From NCBI RefSeq assembly GCF_000208745.1, contig NC_030856.1, forward strand, positions 4,794,118 through 4,858,117: a DNA stretch of 64,000 bases. Direction: 5' to 3'. Below are positions 10,401 through 22,266 of the stretch, in pieces (within the stretch, counting starts at the first letter, position 1; every line of letters starts with the position of its first letter). The notes below the pieces were generated by a model. It was not told the origin of the DNA. It made no database searches and saw nothing but the letters and a program-made list of their open reading frames with translations. The DNA comes from Theobroma cacao (Eukaryota > Streptophyta > Magnoliopsida > Malvales > Malvaceae). A program made the position numbers and the translations under genes.

Positions 10401-11509
10401 TTACAAGCCGTCAGAATTTGGTGAAATCAAACTCTCCATATGTGTTACTACTCGATGCCTTTTACCACCAACTTTTAGTCTTCTAAATGTGCCTTTGTCC
10501 GAATCATACAATTGATATTTTCTTGGCTTTCCAACCATTACAAAGACACGCACATATTCGCTATAAGCAATGAGGACTTCACCCTTTTTCATAATGCATA
10601 TTGGCACCAAACTATGTGGATATGGCAATATTTTCAGATTCATAATTGTCATGGACTTTATCCAACTTTGTTTTGTGTTATCCTTCTCCGATTTCCACAT
10701 CTCTATGCTACCCCCTGTAAGATTTTGAGCCAAACCTAAGCATCCTCCAATCACCAACAATGTAAAATCACGTCTCTCTTTTGCATCACTAGGAGGTGGC
10801 AAGGCCTCAAACTTATCAGATGTGAGATCAAATCCAAGAGTCCAACATCGAATAATACCCGAACAAAAATATATAACATTCCAATAAAGGACCCCATCAA
10901 CAAGAGTCGCCAAAATTGTATATCTAAAAAAGATTATAGAAAGAGGGAAGTTATGGATTCTTTTCCAAGTATTAGATTTCAGTGAATATATTTCAACAGG
11001 AACTTCTGATAAATCTTTCCTATTTATAACATAAATAAATTTTACGAGTTTGTAATCATCAAAAGAGTGAACATAGCCGAATCCAAGGTGTCCCTCATAC
11101 CTTGATCCAAAACGCAAGAGAAGGGTAATTCCTTAAAGTCCCTTACACTTAGATTTCATAAGATAAGAGTCTTCCTTAGCAAAACTATCCACAACAAGCC
11201 GTTGTAAGAGCCTAAAAGTTCAAGATAATGTTTCTGCTTCTTCTCTAAATGTATTAGGGAAAAATCAAGCTTGGACGATGATTTCTTATGTGCTTCTCAG
11301 ATTATTGATCGAAGAGATTAAGTAGAAGAAAGAATAAGTCGCTGCATCTCATTGGATTTGCTCTCTTTGACATGATTGAGGTGCATCCTAACAAAGTTAG
11401 GGCTTGTAAATAAAGCGCTCTAGGATTTGGAAAGACATAGAAAACTTATTATAGATTTGTATGGAAGTGTAACCATTATCTCAATGATTAGATTATCAGA
11501 AAGTTGTAC
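10401..11509 (-). pseudogene. F-box/FBA-domain gene, broken by two Trp-to-stop codons
   Basis: The minus strand reads as an F-box protein of the CPR1/CPR30 type with an F-box-associated (FBA) interaction domain; such proteins are substrate adaptors of SCF ubiquitin ligases. The F-box (about 11509-11400) has DNLIIEIM and LPYKS motifs but ends KS-stop-SALF, where the family has KSW (TAG at 11422-11420). The LWNPS motif of FBA reads LIL-stop-NLS (TGA at 11158-11156). A third break, a shift of one frame, lies near 11105-11120. From there an open frame of about 238 codons runs to the TAA at 10401. A TTG-initiated start at 11117 has no family support. No intact ATG start is found. The gene is dead. 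Confidence 0.85.
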
Positions 11510-12511
11510 CTAGATTTTCCCTTCTGTTTCTTCGTCACCAGTGCTATTCTCTGCTTCTTTTTTATGGGGGTTTCAGCTTCTTATAATTCTTTCTTTCTTT
11601 TAGGGAGAGGGGGATAGTATTTATACGGAATGCTTGTTCTTTCTCGAAGCACAAGTCCAACTCAACTTATTTACCTGCTACTTAAGATTCTTTTAACATT
11701 TATTTTTTCTTTTCTCTCACTTTTATTTCTTGTGAAAGAAAAACAATCTTATTTCAAGTTTCAATTTAAGTGAAAAATTCCACATTAATAAATTAAATAT
11801 AAAACTTTTAATAATAATATTTTTAAGTATTTTGTATGAAAACTGTTTAGGACATTGTTTAAAATTAATTTTTGAGCGTAAGTATATTATATTTTTATAA
11901 ATAATAATGAATGTCTGAATTGATAAGATATATATAAAAGCTGCTCTTTTATGTTAATAAATATTATGCTGATTTAAATTTAAAATATGATCATATTTTA
12001 ATTTATTTTTTATATAACTTCTTACTTATATTGATTCGATTGAATGTTCAAAACATGTATGAGTGACATCTAATCTTTATAACCTAATAGTTGTAAATTA
12101 CTCAGATCATTTCCTAATGTATAACCTAATAGTTATTACTAGATCCTTGGAATATATTTGGGTATATTGCCTTCACAATGACACAGGATCATTCAACCAG
12201 AAAATACAGAATATTTGATCCTATGCATGTGCTAATCTGTCTTCCCTCCCCTCACCCCCATCCTGTTGGCATGAACAAATAAGCCAAAACTTGCCCCCTG
12301 CGGAAGGGCAAAAGGATATTTCCAAAACTTTCAATATAGCAAGTTCAAGTCATAGATCATCATTTAGTCAGATTGAGAGCTAAAAGATTCTGTACCATCC
12401 ACAACCAATACTTCAACTGCTTCTAATTGCAACTCCACCAGTGACTAAAGGTGGCTTAATGTGCCAGTATGGTGGATGCTGCCAATTAAAAACCATTTAA
12501 GAGTTTTGCTT
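11510..12511. other. Intergenic, AT-rich
   Basis: Former promoter of the F-box pseudogene and low-complexity AT-rich DNA. Nothing else is seen. Confidence 0.5.
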
Positions 12512-14891
12512 TCAGAGGCTAAGGATCTTCATTGTTTCCTCATCTTCATCTACTTTGTAATCCTTCATGCACTCCAGAAGACCCTCTACTTCTTAGCCAT
12601 TTCTGATGTATACCTTCAAGAGGGCATGATACGTTTGTCTATTCGGTGGAAACCTACTCATCGATAATTTCACAAAATCTTCTGCGTCTCCAACTTCTCC
12701 ATTCTCACCTAGCCAACTCAATATGCTAGAAATCAAACTTTCTTTTGGCCTCCGGTCTCTATTTTGTGCCTGAACAGCTAGAGCTTCCTTAAAGCACTCA
12801 AAAGCCTTCCCCATATTGTTCTTATGCACATATCCTGCCGAAATAATGGACCAACTGTTTGGAGTTGCAGTCTTCCTTCTCTTGATTATATCCTGTAGCT
12901 TTGCGTCAGCCTTTTCAATTAAACCTTTCTGACAATATCCAATAAGAAGAACATTTGGCAGTCGGAAATTATAAGTCTTACAAGACAACTCCCACTCCTC
13001 AAGCAATTTTTCAGTTCTTCGAGCTCACCAAGCTTCACCACTGAACCCATCATTGTTATGTACTCTCTGTTGATATGCTTCCTACATTTGGGCCTTTGAA
13101 GGTCCCACAACCTTTTCATTTCATCTGTTTTTCGCAACGTAGCATAGAATGAAATCAAATGATTGTAATCTAATGCATCTTTACCTACATTCATCTCCCA
13201 TTCCTTTAGAAAATAAAGTGCCTTTTCTCTAAGACCTGCTTTTATGTAGTGGTTTGCCACTGTTGAATAAGTAACTGAATCCATTTGAATGTGCCATCGG
13301 CTTTCCATTTCTTGTAGAACATTCTCCATGCTGTTAATATCAGCTCTTGCCGCATAAGAATTGATGCAAATGCTATAGCTGAACTTGTCAGGGGAGACAC
13401 CATTCCTTTTCATCTCTAACAATACATCAGACACTTTTTCAAGCTGACCCGTGTTTGTGTAGAGGAGCGTAAGTTTATTATAGTTGAGAGGAGAGGAAAG
13501 GAAACCCATCTCACTCATCTTCTTCACAAGGCAAAGGGACTCATCAAGAAGGCCTTCTCGATCATAGCAATTTAAAAGAGCACCATAAGTCTTGACTGTT
13601 TTTTCTTGGTCTCTCATGTTACTAAAGAAAGCATTTGCAGACGTTAGCCCATGAACTCTACCAATTATATCCAACTGCACGGCACAGTCACTTGATGAAA
13701 ATTCAAGGCCACTGTTACTCATCCATTTGGAAACCTGCTCTGCCAAGAATCCAACATAAGCATACAAGAAACATGCAAAGTTGAAACTCGTTCATATTGG
13801 CAGACAATTTGGTAATAGGACAGAGGATATTCTACTTTACTGCATCCATGCATGGAAATGAATAGTTGCAAGAACAAAAAAAAAAGGCATTTGCAGCTTA
13901 TAAATATAAATATATTTGCACATCTACAGCTAAAGATCTAACTAGCTTTTTTGTAAATCTTGGTGCAGATGTTTTAACTTTCAGTACTTTCCTTATTAGG
14001 ATGGTAGTCCCCACTTCCAAACCTAGAGGGATTATAAAAACTAGCAACCTACAAGTATTGAAGTTGATTTAAATCAGAGTTGGAGTCACTGATTAGTTTG
14101 AGGATTTAGATAGTGTGATCGGTTATTTCGTTCTTTCTTCTTCTTTAATTGCTGCTTACAGCTTAAGAACAGCTTCAATAAATTCCAATTCAACTTCTCC
14201 ATTGCAGTCCAAAGCAAGTTGTAGCCCTTAGTAAATGTTCAGATCAATTCCTACCAAATAAGGTTTCCACAGAAAATGCCAGCACTACAATCATGAGTTT
14301 TAATCTACTCTGTCTTAAAACGCCAACTTAACGAAACCTCACTAACCTTAATCACTTGTCCATTAAAAAACAAAAACAAAGCATTTTCTTTTCCTTACAT
14401 TTCCCTAACTATTCACAACGACTAAAAATAAGCTTAATTGACCTCGATTCAATATTTTTCAATGACCAAACAGAAAAAAACAAAATACCCAAACTTTCTT
14501 TTCCTCCCTTTTCATTAGTTTAGCAATCATTCTCCATATTCTAACCAACAAAACGTAATCTATGCACCAGAAAAACCTCATTCAGTGACTCAAATCAATA
14601 AACTCCCTTTACCGCCAAGGCATGACTATAACGCCTACGGGCACGTAGGTCACGTATGATACGCTGCAGAAGAAATTCATTGGCATTTCTTCCTTCTTTA
14701 ACCCACTGTTGAAGAACCGGAGCTACACTGCAACTTGGGTCTCCTACAGCATTGATTCTTGCATAAAGGTGGTTACTTTTTATTGTATTTGGTGTGAAAC
14801 AGTATGTTCTTGTTTTTGCCAGGATTACATTCGCTGTTAAAGCTTTGATGTTGGTGTTGTTTAAGATTGTGAAGAAGGTTCCTGCTGCCAT
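12512..14891 (-). pseudogene. Two-exon P-class PPR gene with frameshift and premature stop
   Basis: Exon 1 is 14891-14613 (93 codons). It starts with an Arg/Thr-rich, acid-poor mitochondrial-type presequence and ends in ...YSHALA at a GT donor (gtaaag). Exon 2 starts at 13734 after a CAG acceptor, continuing VSKWMSNSG in phase 0; the intron is 878 bp. Repeated 35-residue helical hairpins with TYGALLNCY-, NYNKLTLLY- and TYSTVANHY-type starts mark PPR repeats of the At2g20710/At4g21705 group, which bind organelle RNA. Two breaks are present. One base is missing near 13016, where ELEE should continue to EKLLEEW. A TAA at 12595-12593 replaces a Lys codon; the frame stays recognisable to a TGA at 12514-12512. 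The full product would be near 500 aa. A sequencing error at one site is possible, but two are less likely. Confidence 0.85.
13735..14612 (-). other. Intron of the PPR gene
   Basis: Phase-0 GT-AG intron: donor gtaaag at 14612, acceptor ending gcagagcag at 13735. Joining the exons restores the family motif ALA-VSKWM. Confidence 0.8.
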
Positions 14892-15833
14892 TGAAGCAAA
14901 GGGTTCTAAGCTCTATACAGGTTTGGGAAGGCACTTCGGTGCCGAAATTGATTCGACAAATGAAGTTCATGGAATACAATGGGCCAGCAAATTAATGTGA
15001 GCTTTTGAGCCCAAACGTTATCAATAAATGTTGTGAATGTTTTTCCAACTTATTCTATATTTTTGAGAAAAAAAAAATAACTCAGACCTCTTCACGTGAT
15101 AAATTACAATAATAATAAGTATTTTATAATCCGATATCTTATAATATTCTATCCAATTATATAAAATATGATTTTCAATAAATTTTAAATAATAAAATTA
15201 TTATCTATCACAAATTCAAATAATAATTAGATAATATTCACAATTTGGACCTCGATTATAAATAATAATTTTTAATATTAAATTTTAATTTTATATTAAA
15301 TTTTAATTTATTTTATTATTTATAATTAATAAATAATTATTAAAACTTATTAATTATTTTAAATATGATTTTAAATTCCAATTTATTTTTTTATGAATTA
15401 ATATTAATTTCATTTTCATTATTAATATATAAATATTAATTTTAATTAATTTTTTATTTTAAATTCAAATTATTTATAAATATTAATAATTAAAATCAAG
15501 AATTAAAAATTAATTTTTAATCAAATTTAAATAAAAATTGAATAATTAAGTTTTAATTAAGTTGAAGTTTCAATAAATTCAATGATAAACCAATTGATCT
15601 CTTATTATACCTTTTCTGTTTTTCAGGTATAATATTGGTCATAGCAAAATCTTGTGACAAACTCACAATTTTCACAATGAATGGCCTTTTCATTAAATTA
15701 AACGGATTGATAATATACCTAGTTTTAAAATTCATACTTTACTACTTTCAAAAAAAAATTCATAATAGGGATTTACCTACAAGTCTTCATATTTTTAATT
15801 CTCTGTCCACTAAGATTATTTATTTTTTACTTG
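14892..15833. other. Intergenic, very AT-rich
   Basis: Upstream of the PPR gene, then long A/T runs from 15100 to 15560. No gene is seen. Confidence 0.5.
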
Positions 15834-16930
15834 TAGATAATCAGGGGCAGAGCATCCCTTTGTAATGGGGGGGCCACCATAAATTTTAAAATTTTTTATA
15901 TATTATATATTTTTTAATGATTTTTTAAAATAATTTTATATTAAATAATTAATATAATTAAAAATAATAAAATCACTTTACAAGCCTCATTCAATTTTAT
16001 TCAAAATTTTAAATTTTTTAAAATTTTTTAAGTTTTTCACCCATCTTTTTCTCTTTTCTTTTCTATCCTTATATTGTGAAATTATAAAGAGATAAAGTTT
16101 TTATTTAATTTTTTCTATCTATATTATTATTATTATTGTTATTATTATTTATTTTTGTCAATTTTTAAGTTTTTATAGATTTTCTTTTCTAAATTTCTAT
16201 GAATCATCAACCCTTTTTTTTTGTTATGTAGGTTCGATCTTCTACTTGTCATATTTTTTTCTGTTATGTGTATTTTATTTTTAATTATTTTAATTTTTAA
16301 AAATTAAAAAATTATTGTATATGTAATTCTCAAATATAAGTTCTAGCATTACATTATTGGTTATTGTTTAAAATTTCACCAATATATTATTTTTTATTAA
16401 TCCTTATTACATAAGAAAAAATTCTGTGGAGTATATATTTATAATATGCTTTACATTTTATATTTAGTTGAAAGGAAATTATCTTAAGTATAAGAAGAAA
16501 TTATTAATTCTACATATCGTATTTAACTATTTATATTTTATGGATTGTAGTTTAATATTTAGTATTATAAGCTTAAGTATAATAAAATAAGAATATTGGA
16601 TGTTGACTACATTAATTTTTTTAGTATTTTATATTGAAAAAGACAAGATTCTGAAACAAAATGGATGATAAGTTTCTTACAGATAATTTAGCTATTTATA
16701 TTAAGAAAGATATTGCTATCGTCGAACAAAACTTTCCTAGAGCACTATTATAAATTTTTTTCTTTTTATTTCTTTTGATTTACATGTTATATAAAATTAT
16801 TATCCATTATAAATATTTTGATTATTACTGATTAAGTTCAATATATTAGTTTTAAAAAATTTTAACTTTTATTTTTCTTAGCTTTTGGCCCCCTCAAAAA
16901 AAATTGACTAGCTCCGCCCTTGTAGATAAT
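15834..16930. mobile_element. hAT-superfamily element with 8-bp target duplication
   Basis: The element is 15842-16922 (1081 bp). The left end reads CAGGGGCAGAGC. The right end, on the other strand, reads CAAGGGCGGAGC, giving imperfect 12-bp terminal inverted repeats. It is flanked by perfect 8-bp repeats TAGATAAT at 15834-15841 and 16923-16930. End sequence and duplication length are those of plant hAT transposons. The interior is AT-rich and mostly non-coding, with one short relic of transposase (16661-16753), so it is a non-autonomous deletion derivative. Confidence 0.92.
16661..16753 (+). pseudogene. Relic of hAT transposase C-terminus
   Basis: About 30 codons starting MDDKFLTDNLAIYI and containing KKDI and FPRALL resemble the C-terminal dimerisation end of TTF-type hAT transposases, where a weakly similar stretch of Leu, Ile and Glu/Asp is followed by an Arg-rich end. 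It is short and lies inside the element with stop codons on both sides. Similarity is by eye only. Confidence 0.5.
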
Positions 16931-17514
16931 CTAGGTATATCTTGGCCTACAATAATATAATTAATTTTTATTTTATTTCCTAATATCAAAAAAAATTCAT
17001 ACTTTACTTATATAATATTTGATATAGAACCAAGTGGATTTTGGGTATATATATGAGATATCTTTTCAACTCAAATTTGATATTTTTGTTTTGGATAAGA
17101 AATCTTATATATTTACAAATTATATATATATATTAGATAGATTGATAGATAAGCATCATACATAAAGAAAAGATAAGGATAAAAATATATCATTAAATTG
17201 GTTTTCGATAAACGTTTAATTATTTATATTGATAAAAATTATGAATTATAAAATTTTTTATATTGCAATTTAAGCTACTCCTACTTTTAATATGCATAAT
17301 AATAATTTAATAATTAATTATAAAAATACCATATATCTATAACTTAAATATATCTAAAATTGAATTGAACTTGATAAGGTTTACTAGGGTGATGATGATC
17401 GTGAGACTACAAGGAGTAATGATCAGATTTAGGGTTTATATTCTGAATTGTTAGTCTAATTGCAGAAATACCCTAGCAAACATCTTTCTCTTTCATATCC
17501 ACCATTTGCCATTG
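16931..17514. other. Intergenic, AT-rich
   Basis: Upstream region of the FBD gene, with TA-rich microsatellite-like stretches near 17110-17150. Confidence 0.5.
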
Positions 17515-18993
17515 ATGGCCGACTCCCCTGATCAAACCTGCACAACTAGGAAACGCCAGAGATCATCTGACAGAATCAGTGTTCTGCCAGATGATATCAT
17601 TGTTCGCATATTATCATTTGTTTCAATGGAAGAGGCCGTGGCCACCTCCATTCTGTCAAAAAGATGGCGTCCTCTTTGGACTTTGGTTCCTATTATCGAT
17701 CTCCCCGATTTCGATTTTGACAGCAGCGACATTCAGGAATTGTTCATTGAGTTTGTGAGGAATGTTTTACGGTTTAACAAAGCAGTTTCTCTTGAAAAAC
17801 TCCGCATCCAATGCAATCCAGATTATGCCTCGTGCGCTCACACATGTATTTGCACTGCAACAGAGCGAGATGTGCAAGAATTGGATATCTACTCCTTCGA
17901 AACAGACACTTTCCATTGACCAAGAGACTTCTTCAATCGGATCAAGACGCTAAAGGTTTTGAAACTGGGTGATGGAGTGTTGGTAGATGTTCCTTCCGGA
18001 GTTTCCTTTCCAAATCTCAAGACCCTGCATCTTTCGTCGGTTAAGTACACGGATGATCCTTCTGTTGCCAATCTTTTCTCTGGTTGCGTAGTTCTTGAGG
18101 AATTGCTTATAAAAAGAATTTACAGTAATGATGGGATCCATATGAATATTTCGATATCTACATTGAAGACTTTGTCCATAGAGTACGATTCAGGACTTAG
18201 AGACCACTCATTCGAGATTAATGCTCCAGCTCTCGAGCGTTTGAACCTTAAAGATGTTATCCTACGGAGGAATTATTGGATGTTTAGACCAGTTATGCTT
18301 GTTCATTCACCCGAAAACGCAAACAAGCTCTTAAGAGTGTTTTCCGGTGTCAAGTCTCTTTCTTTTACAGTGCTTAACTGGCCCAATGAACTGGTAAGAC
18401 TTGTTATAACAATGTTAGTTAATTGGGTATAGTTTATGCTTATTGTCATATATATGTCTCCTCTGTCAGTACCGGGACTGTAATCCGTTGTTCGTTAATC
18501 TGGTTCGATTGGAGCTAAATGTTGGTTTAAAGAACTGGAATTTGCTATTGCTCTTCCTTGAAAATTCTCATATTCTTCAATTTCTTGAACTCACTCTCAG
18601 TGAGGGTACTCAGGTCAGTATATATATATACTAACTGGTTAATGGTTGCTTAACTAATTATCATGATACTAATCGTTAGTATATTTTGTCTGCTTCCAGA
18701 GTTCGTTTGGCTCTAGATATGAAAACACCGTGACACTGCCAAAGCATGTTCCCATATGTTTTCTGTCAAGCCTCGAAACAGTTTGTTTGAGAGCATTTGA
18801 AGAGTCTGAACATGAGCTGCAATTGATAGAATACATTTTAACTAATGCTAGAGTGTTGAAGACAATGACAATCTCTGCCTATGATTCCTTGTTGGAAACT
18901 TTCCTCGTTGACGAGAAATTATCAACGATCCCAAGGTGCTCCAAGACTTGTCAACTTGAATTCAAATGTCAACCATATGTTCCAACGCCGTAA
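17515..18993 (+). pseudogene. F-box/FBD/LRR gene with one in-frame nonsense codon
   Basis: Three exons: 17515-18393, 18470-18613 and 18700-18993, all phase 0 with GT-AG introns. Encoded order: N-terminal F-box (residues about 17-60, ISVLPDDIIVRILSFV and SKRWRPLW motifs), degenerate LRRs (LKTLHLSS, LKTLSIEY, LERLNLKD), then the FBD domain (SSLETVCLRAF to CSKTCQLEF) in exon 3. Product length would be about 438 aa, normal for these SCF adaptor candidates. The only visible defect is TGA at 17917-17919, in the motif FH-stop-PRDFF where the family has LP. Everything downstream is open and correctly spliced. The true ATG is 17515; the upstream TTG at 17506 is not needed. It is a young pseudogene, or a single error or polymorphism. 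Confidence 0.85.
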
Positions 18994-20756
18994 GTCCTAG
19001 TAATTCCCCTTTCTGATGCTTATAATACTTTAACTAAAAAAATTCTTGTGAAGTATGCTACAGAAGATATTCTTATTCTGTAATTGGTGTTGGTATAACA
19101 TATATAGCCTTAATTGGAAATTTACTTACATTACAGCAAAACTATCATAGGAACCTTATAATTGAAACTGATTTCAGTTGCTCTCCTTTTCTTTTTTTAT
19201 AGGACACCCTTTATACCTTTTGGTTAGCTGCATCTTTGGGACTGCCTCGCTCTATGAACTGGCTTGAACAGGTTCAAATTGCATTTTTTTTTTAAATAGG
19301 GAGGGCAGCCAGGTGGCTGAGATCTTTAGCTATTATACAGTGTACCCTCTGGACTTGTTTTATTCATTGCTTTTTTTATTATGAAAAAAATCCTATGATA
19401 TGTTTGCTATGGATATTCTTATTATTCATTGGTGTTGGCACAAAATATAATTGCTTTTTCGCTTGATTCTGTTGTTATGGGTGTGAATGCTTCATTAAAG
19501 TCAAAACACTACATAAAAGAACGCACAAGGAAAATTTAACTTTTCCTTTGGTAAGACCAACAATATATATTCTTGATATCTTTACTGATAAGTCAGTTTT
19601 AATATCTTGGAAATTTGTACTTATATGCTTGAGGAATATTGAATTGCACATTGCTTCAAAACTTTGAATCAAATTTCAGTCTATGGCCCTTGATATTCAA
19701 GTTTACTTGCTAATTATAAACCTTTCAATCAATTTATATTTGTATATATGTCTTTATTGCCAAAAGGATGCTAGTATTGCTCCCACTTCCGGGTGCCATG
19801 CCTGCATGTTTAACTATAAATCACTAGCATAACAGTGTTAAAATAAAAATTCAAAGATCTCATTTGTCCTAAAACATCTAAAAGAGTTATGGTTAGGAAG
19901 GTTTTTTTTTTTTCTTTTTGTCTTTTTGAGCAATTGGTATCCGGTAGAACCTTAGTTAATGTGTTACTCGATGTTAAAGTCGTTTTCCAGATATTTGAAT
20001 TTCGAGAAGAAGATTTAGACTTGATTTATTGAGTAAAAAATGCATATACTTGTCATTAAGTCAAATATTAAAATGCATGCAATCAAATCTTGAGGTGTAA
20101 GACTCATCAAATTTTGGTGAAAGGGGTTTTTCATTATTAACATAGCTGAAAGTGTAGAATTACTAGTCTAGCATATACATGGACAGATAAGAAATTCAAT
20201 TGGTAAGTTCGTTTTTATCTCAACATAATTGATTTTTAATTAGAATTTTATTGACAACTCTTTATTGATAGAAATTTAAAATACACGATTCTTTCAAGGT
20301 ATAACATATTTTGTCTTAACCACTAGTTGCTAGTGCTATCCAGTGGCCTTTTTATGGTGAAGAAGAGGCTAAAGATTTTGATTCTGAGTAATGGGATCTG
20401 GTTGATGTTTTGAGTTGAATTTCAAGCTAAAAGTTTTGAATTGAGTTGAATATAGCAAAGATTGGAGAGCTTATAAAGAAGTTAAAGGACTATTTTTAAC
20501 AGCCCTTTGCTAATCTTTTTTATTTAGAATGTTTGGTAATAAAAAATACAATCTGTCCCCCCAATAATTGACAAAAGTATGGAGAAAAAACATTACAAAT
20601 GAAGCATATTGCTCCCAACTTTTGGAGCCATGCCTGCTTGTTTAAAGTACTATAAGATAAAGGCAAGCTTCAATGACATGTTTTATGTCATTATGATTTT
20701 TACCCTAAAACCATCAATGTAAAAAGTAATGGTTTCTAGGGCATTTCTTTAGGCAG
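18994..20756. other. Intergenic with a decayed FBD/LRR fragment
   Basis: Mostly AT-rich. 20362-20540 weakly resembles the start of the LRR part of the neighbouring FBD gene (see findings). A short duplicate is seen between 19775-19830 and 20600-20650 (ATTGCTCCCA and GCCATGCCTGC). Confidence 0.45.
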
Positions 20757-22188
20757 CTAGTAGAACTGTCGTGGCGAAGCAAATGTTTGTCCAAACTTCC
20801 ACGTAGAAGGAACAACATTGAGAAACTCCAACGTTTTGCCATCGACCAGAGTCAGCTTAAAAGACAGTCTTTGGTTCCTGAGATCAACGCTGCTTTGCCA
20901 ATTGACACCCCAGTTCCTATGCATAGGTAGCCATGTTCTTGTTCTCGAGCCCCTTATCCATGCCGCCTTCACATTGCCGCTGCCACCAACGTTTGAGATC
21001 ATCACCAGGTTGAAACTTGATTGCCCTTTCAAGGTGAACCGGACTCCACCTCTCCTCCTGCATGGAACCCTTCAAAAACAAAGAACAAAAACTTGTCATG
21101 TAAAGAATATATACTTCCCTATTGAATCCAAAACCACCCATTTTATGTATGATAATCAAATTAACCACTTGATTAAAGTATGAAATTTGTAAGATTTGCA
21201 TGAAATGATTGGTATTTTACATAACTGTTGGCAATGTCTCTTATATTTTAGTAACATATATATTCATAGTTAGGAAATCACCTATCATCATAATAAAATC
21301 AATTGTTACAATAAAATATAAAGTTGAGTTCTTCTAATCTACTTAACTTTTTTTAAAAACGGACTACCTAGTTTAATATAGTATCAATCATTCATAAATC
21401 ATTCACGTGTAAACTCATAAATCATTCATCTAATTTGCATGTGAAAGACTGTTAGAATTTTAATATAATATATCAGACATTTTCTTATCAACTTAAACTT
21501 TTGAGATTATTAATCACCTGACTTAATAACTATTAATTCCTACTCGTCAAACAAACTGAAAATTACCTCCTATAAAGAACCGGAACAATGCCTTCGTTGC
21601 CTTGCCAGGCAATGCGAAGGAAGGCAGGCATCGACATGTCAAAATGATGGTGAGGGGGATTGCACCACCCACCATTGTTGTTGGAAGGGCAAAAGTTGGT
21701 GGCGGTTATGGTCACACTAGCACGCCGGAGGCACCACTTGGGGTCAGCCCTATAATCGCACCTTAGTTGGTAGCAAGCACCACAAGCCTCACCCTCTCTA
21801 AAAAGTGCAGCGCTCAACGCGGCTGTGTTAGCTCCAAATCCAGCATGGAAGGTGTTATCATATCCACAAGCTCCTCCTATAATAACATATCAATATCGAA
21901 TAAAATAAATTGTAAAGACCAAAGTTGAAGAAACCATATAGGCTCATGGCATGCATGATCATGCAACCAAATCAAATGTGTGCATGATTCGAAACACTTT
22001 AATAATTAGGCGGGCACACTAAAGAGAAAGTGTGGCTTACCAAGAGAGAAGGGGCTTTGGTCAGCCCCATAGAAAGTTGCATGAGCATTAACCCAACCAT
22101 TAACTTGAGCATTGACTCCTTCAAGAATTGTACTGCCAAAGAAAAACAAGTGCCAAAGCAAAACAGAAGGAATGATGACAGGCCCCAT
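20757..22188 (-). CDS. Alpha-expansin, EXPA12-like group
   Basis: Three exons on the minus strand: 22188-22041, 21876-21567 and 21069-20757, giving 256 aa. A signal peptide covers about residues 1-28. The N-terminal barrel (GH45-like) domain has [39 protein letters not shown] and the HFD motif. The C-terminal CBM63-like domain has the conserved Trp-bearing motifs ([18 protein letters not shown]). Expansins loosen cell walls non-enzymatically in the apoplast by disrupting cellulose-xyloglucan contacts. The ATG at 22188 is preferred over 22260 because the TATA box at 22266-22261 abuts the upstream ATG, which must lie outside the transcript. The ADQSPFSLG and [13 protein letters not shown] stretches suggest the EXPA12 subgroup (from memory, moderate). 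No defects are seen. Confidence 0.92.
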
Positions 22189-22260
22189 TCTTCTTCTTCT
22201 CTCCAAACAAATGAACAACAAACTTTGACACACATGATTCCTTGAAGCAAGAACCTCCAT

Positions 22261-22266
22261 TTTATA
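22261..22266 (-). promoter_or_regulatory. TATA box of the expansin gene
   Basis: TATAAA on the minus strand, immediately before an in-frame ATG (22260). The transcript should start near 22232, which selects the ATG at 22188. Confidence 0.65.

Noticed and set aside
10401..11117. Intact FBA protein starting at 11117
   Set aside because: The start is TTG, and F-box and LWNPS parts lie upstream in broken frames.
12593..13767. Two separate PPR genes instead of one
   Set aside because: The two frames join seamlessly in homology at a one-base loss; neither has an ATG start of its own at the right place.
14595..14891. Stand-alone 98-codon gene
   Set aside because: It is exon 1 of the PPR gene; the last five codons are intron.
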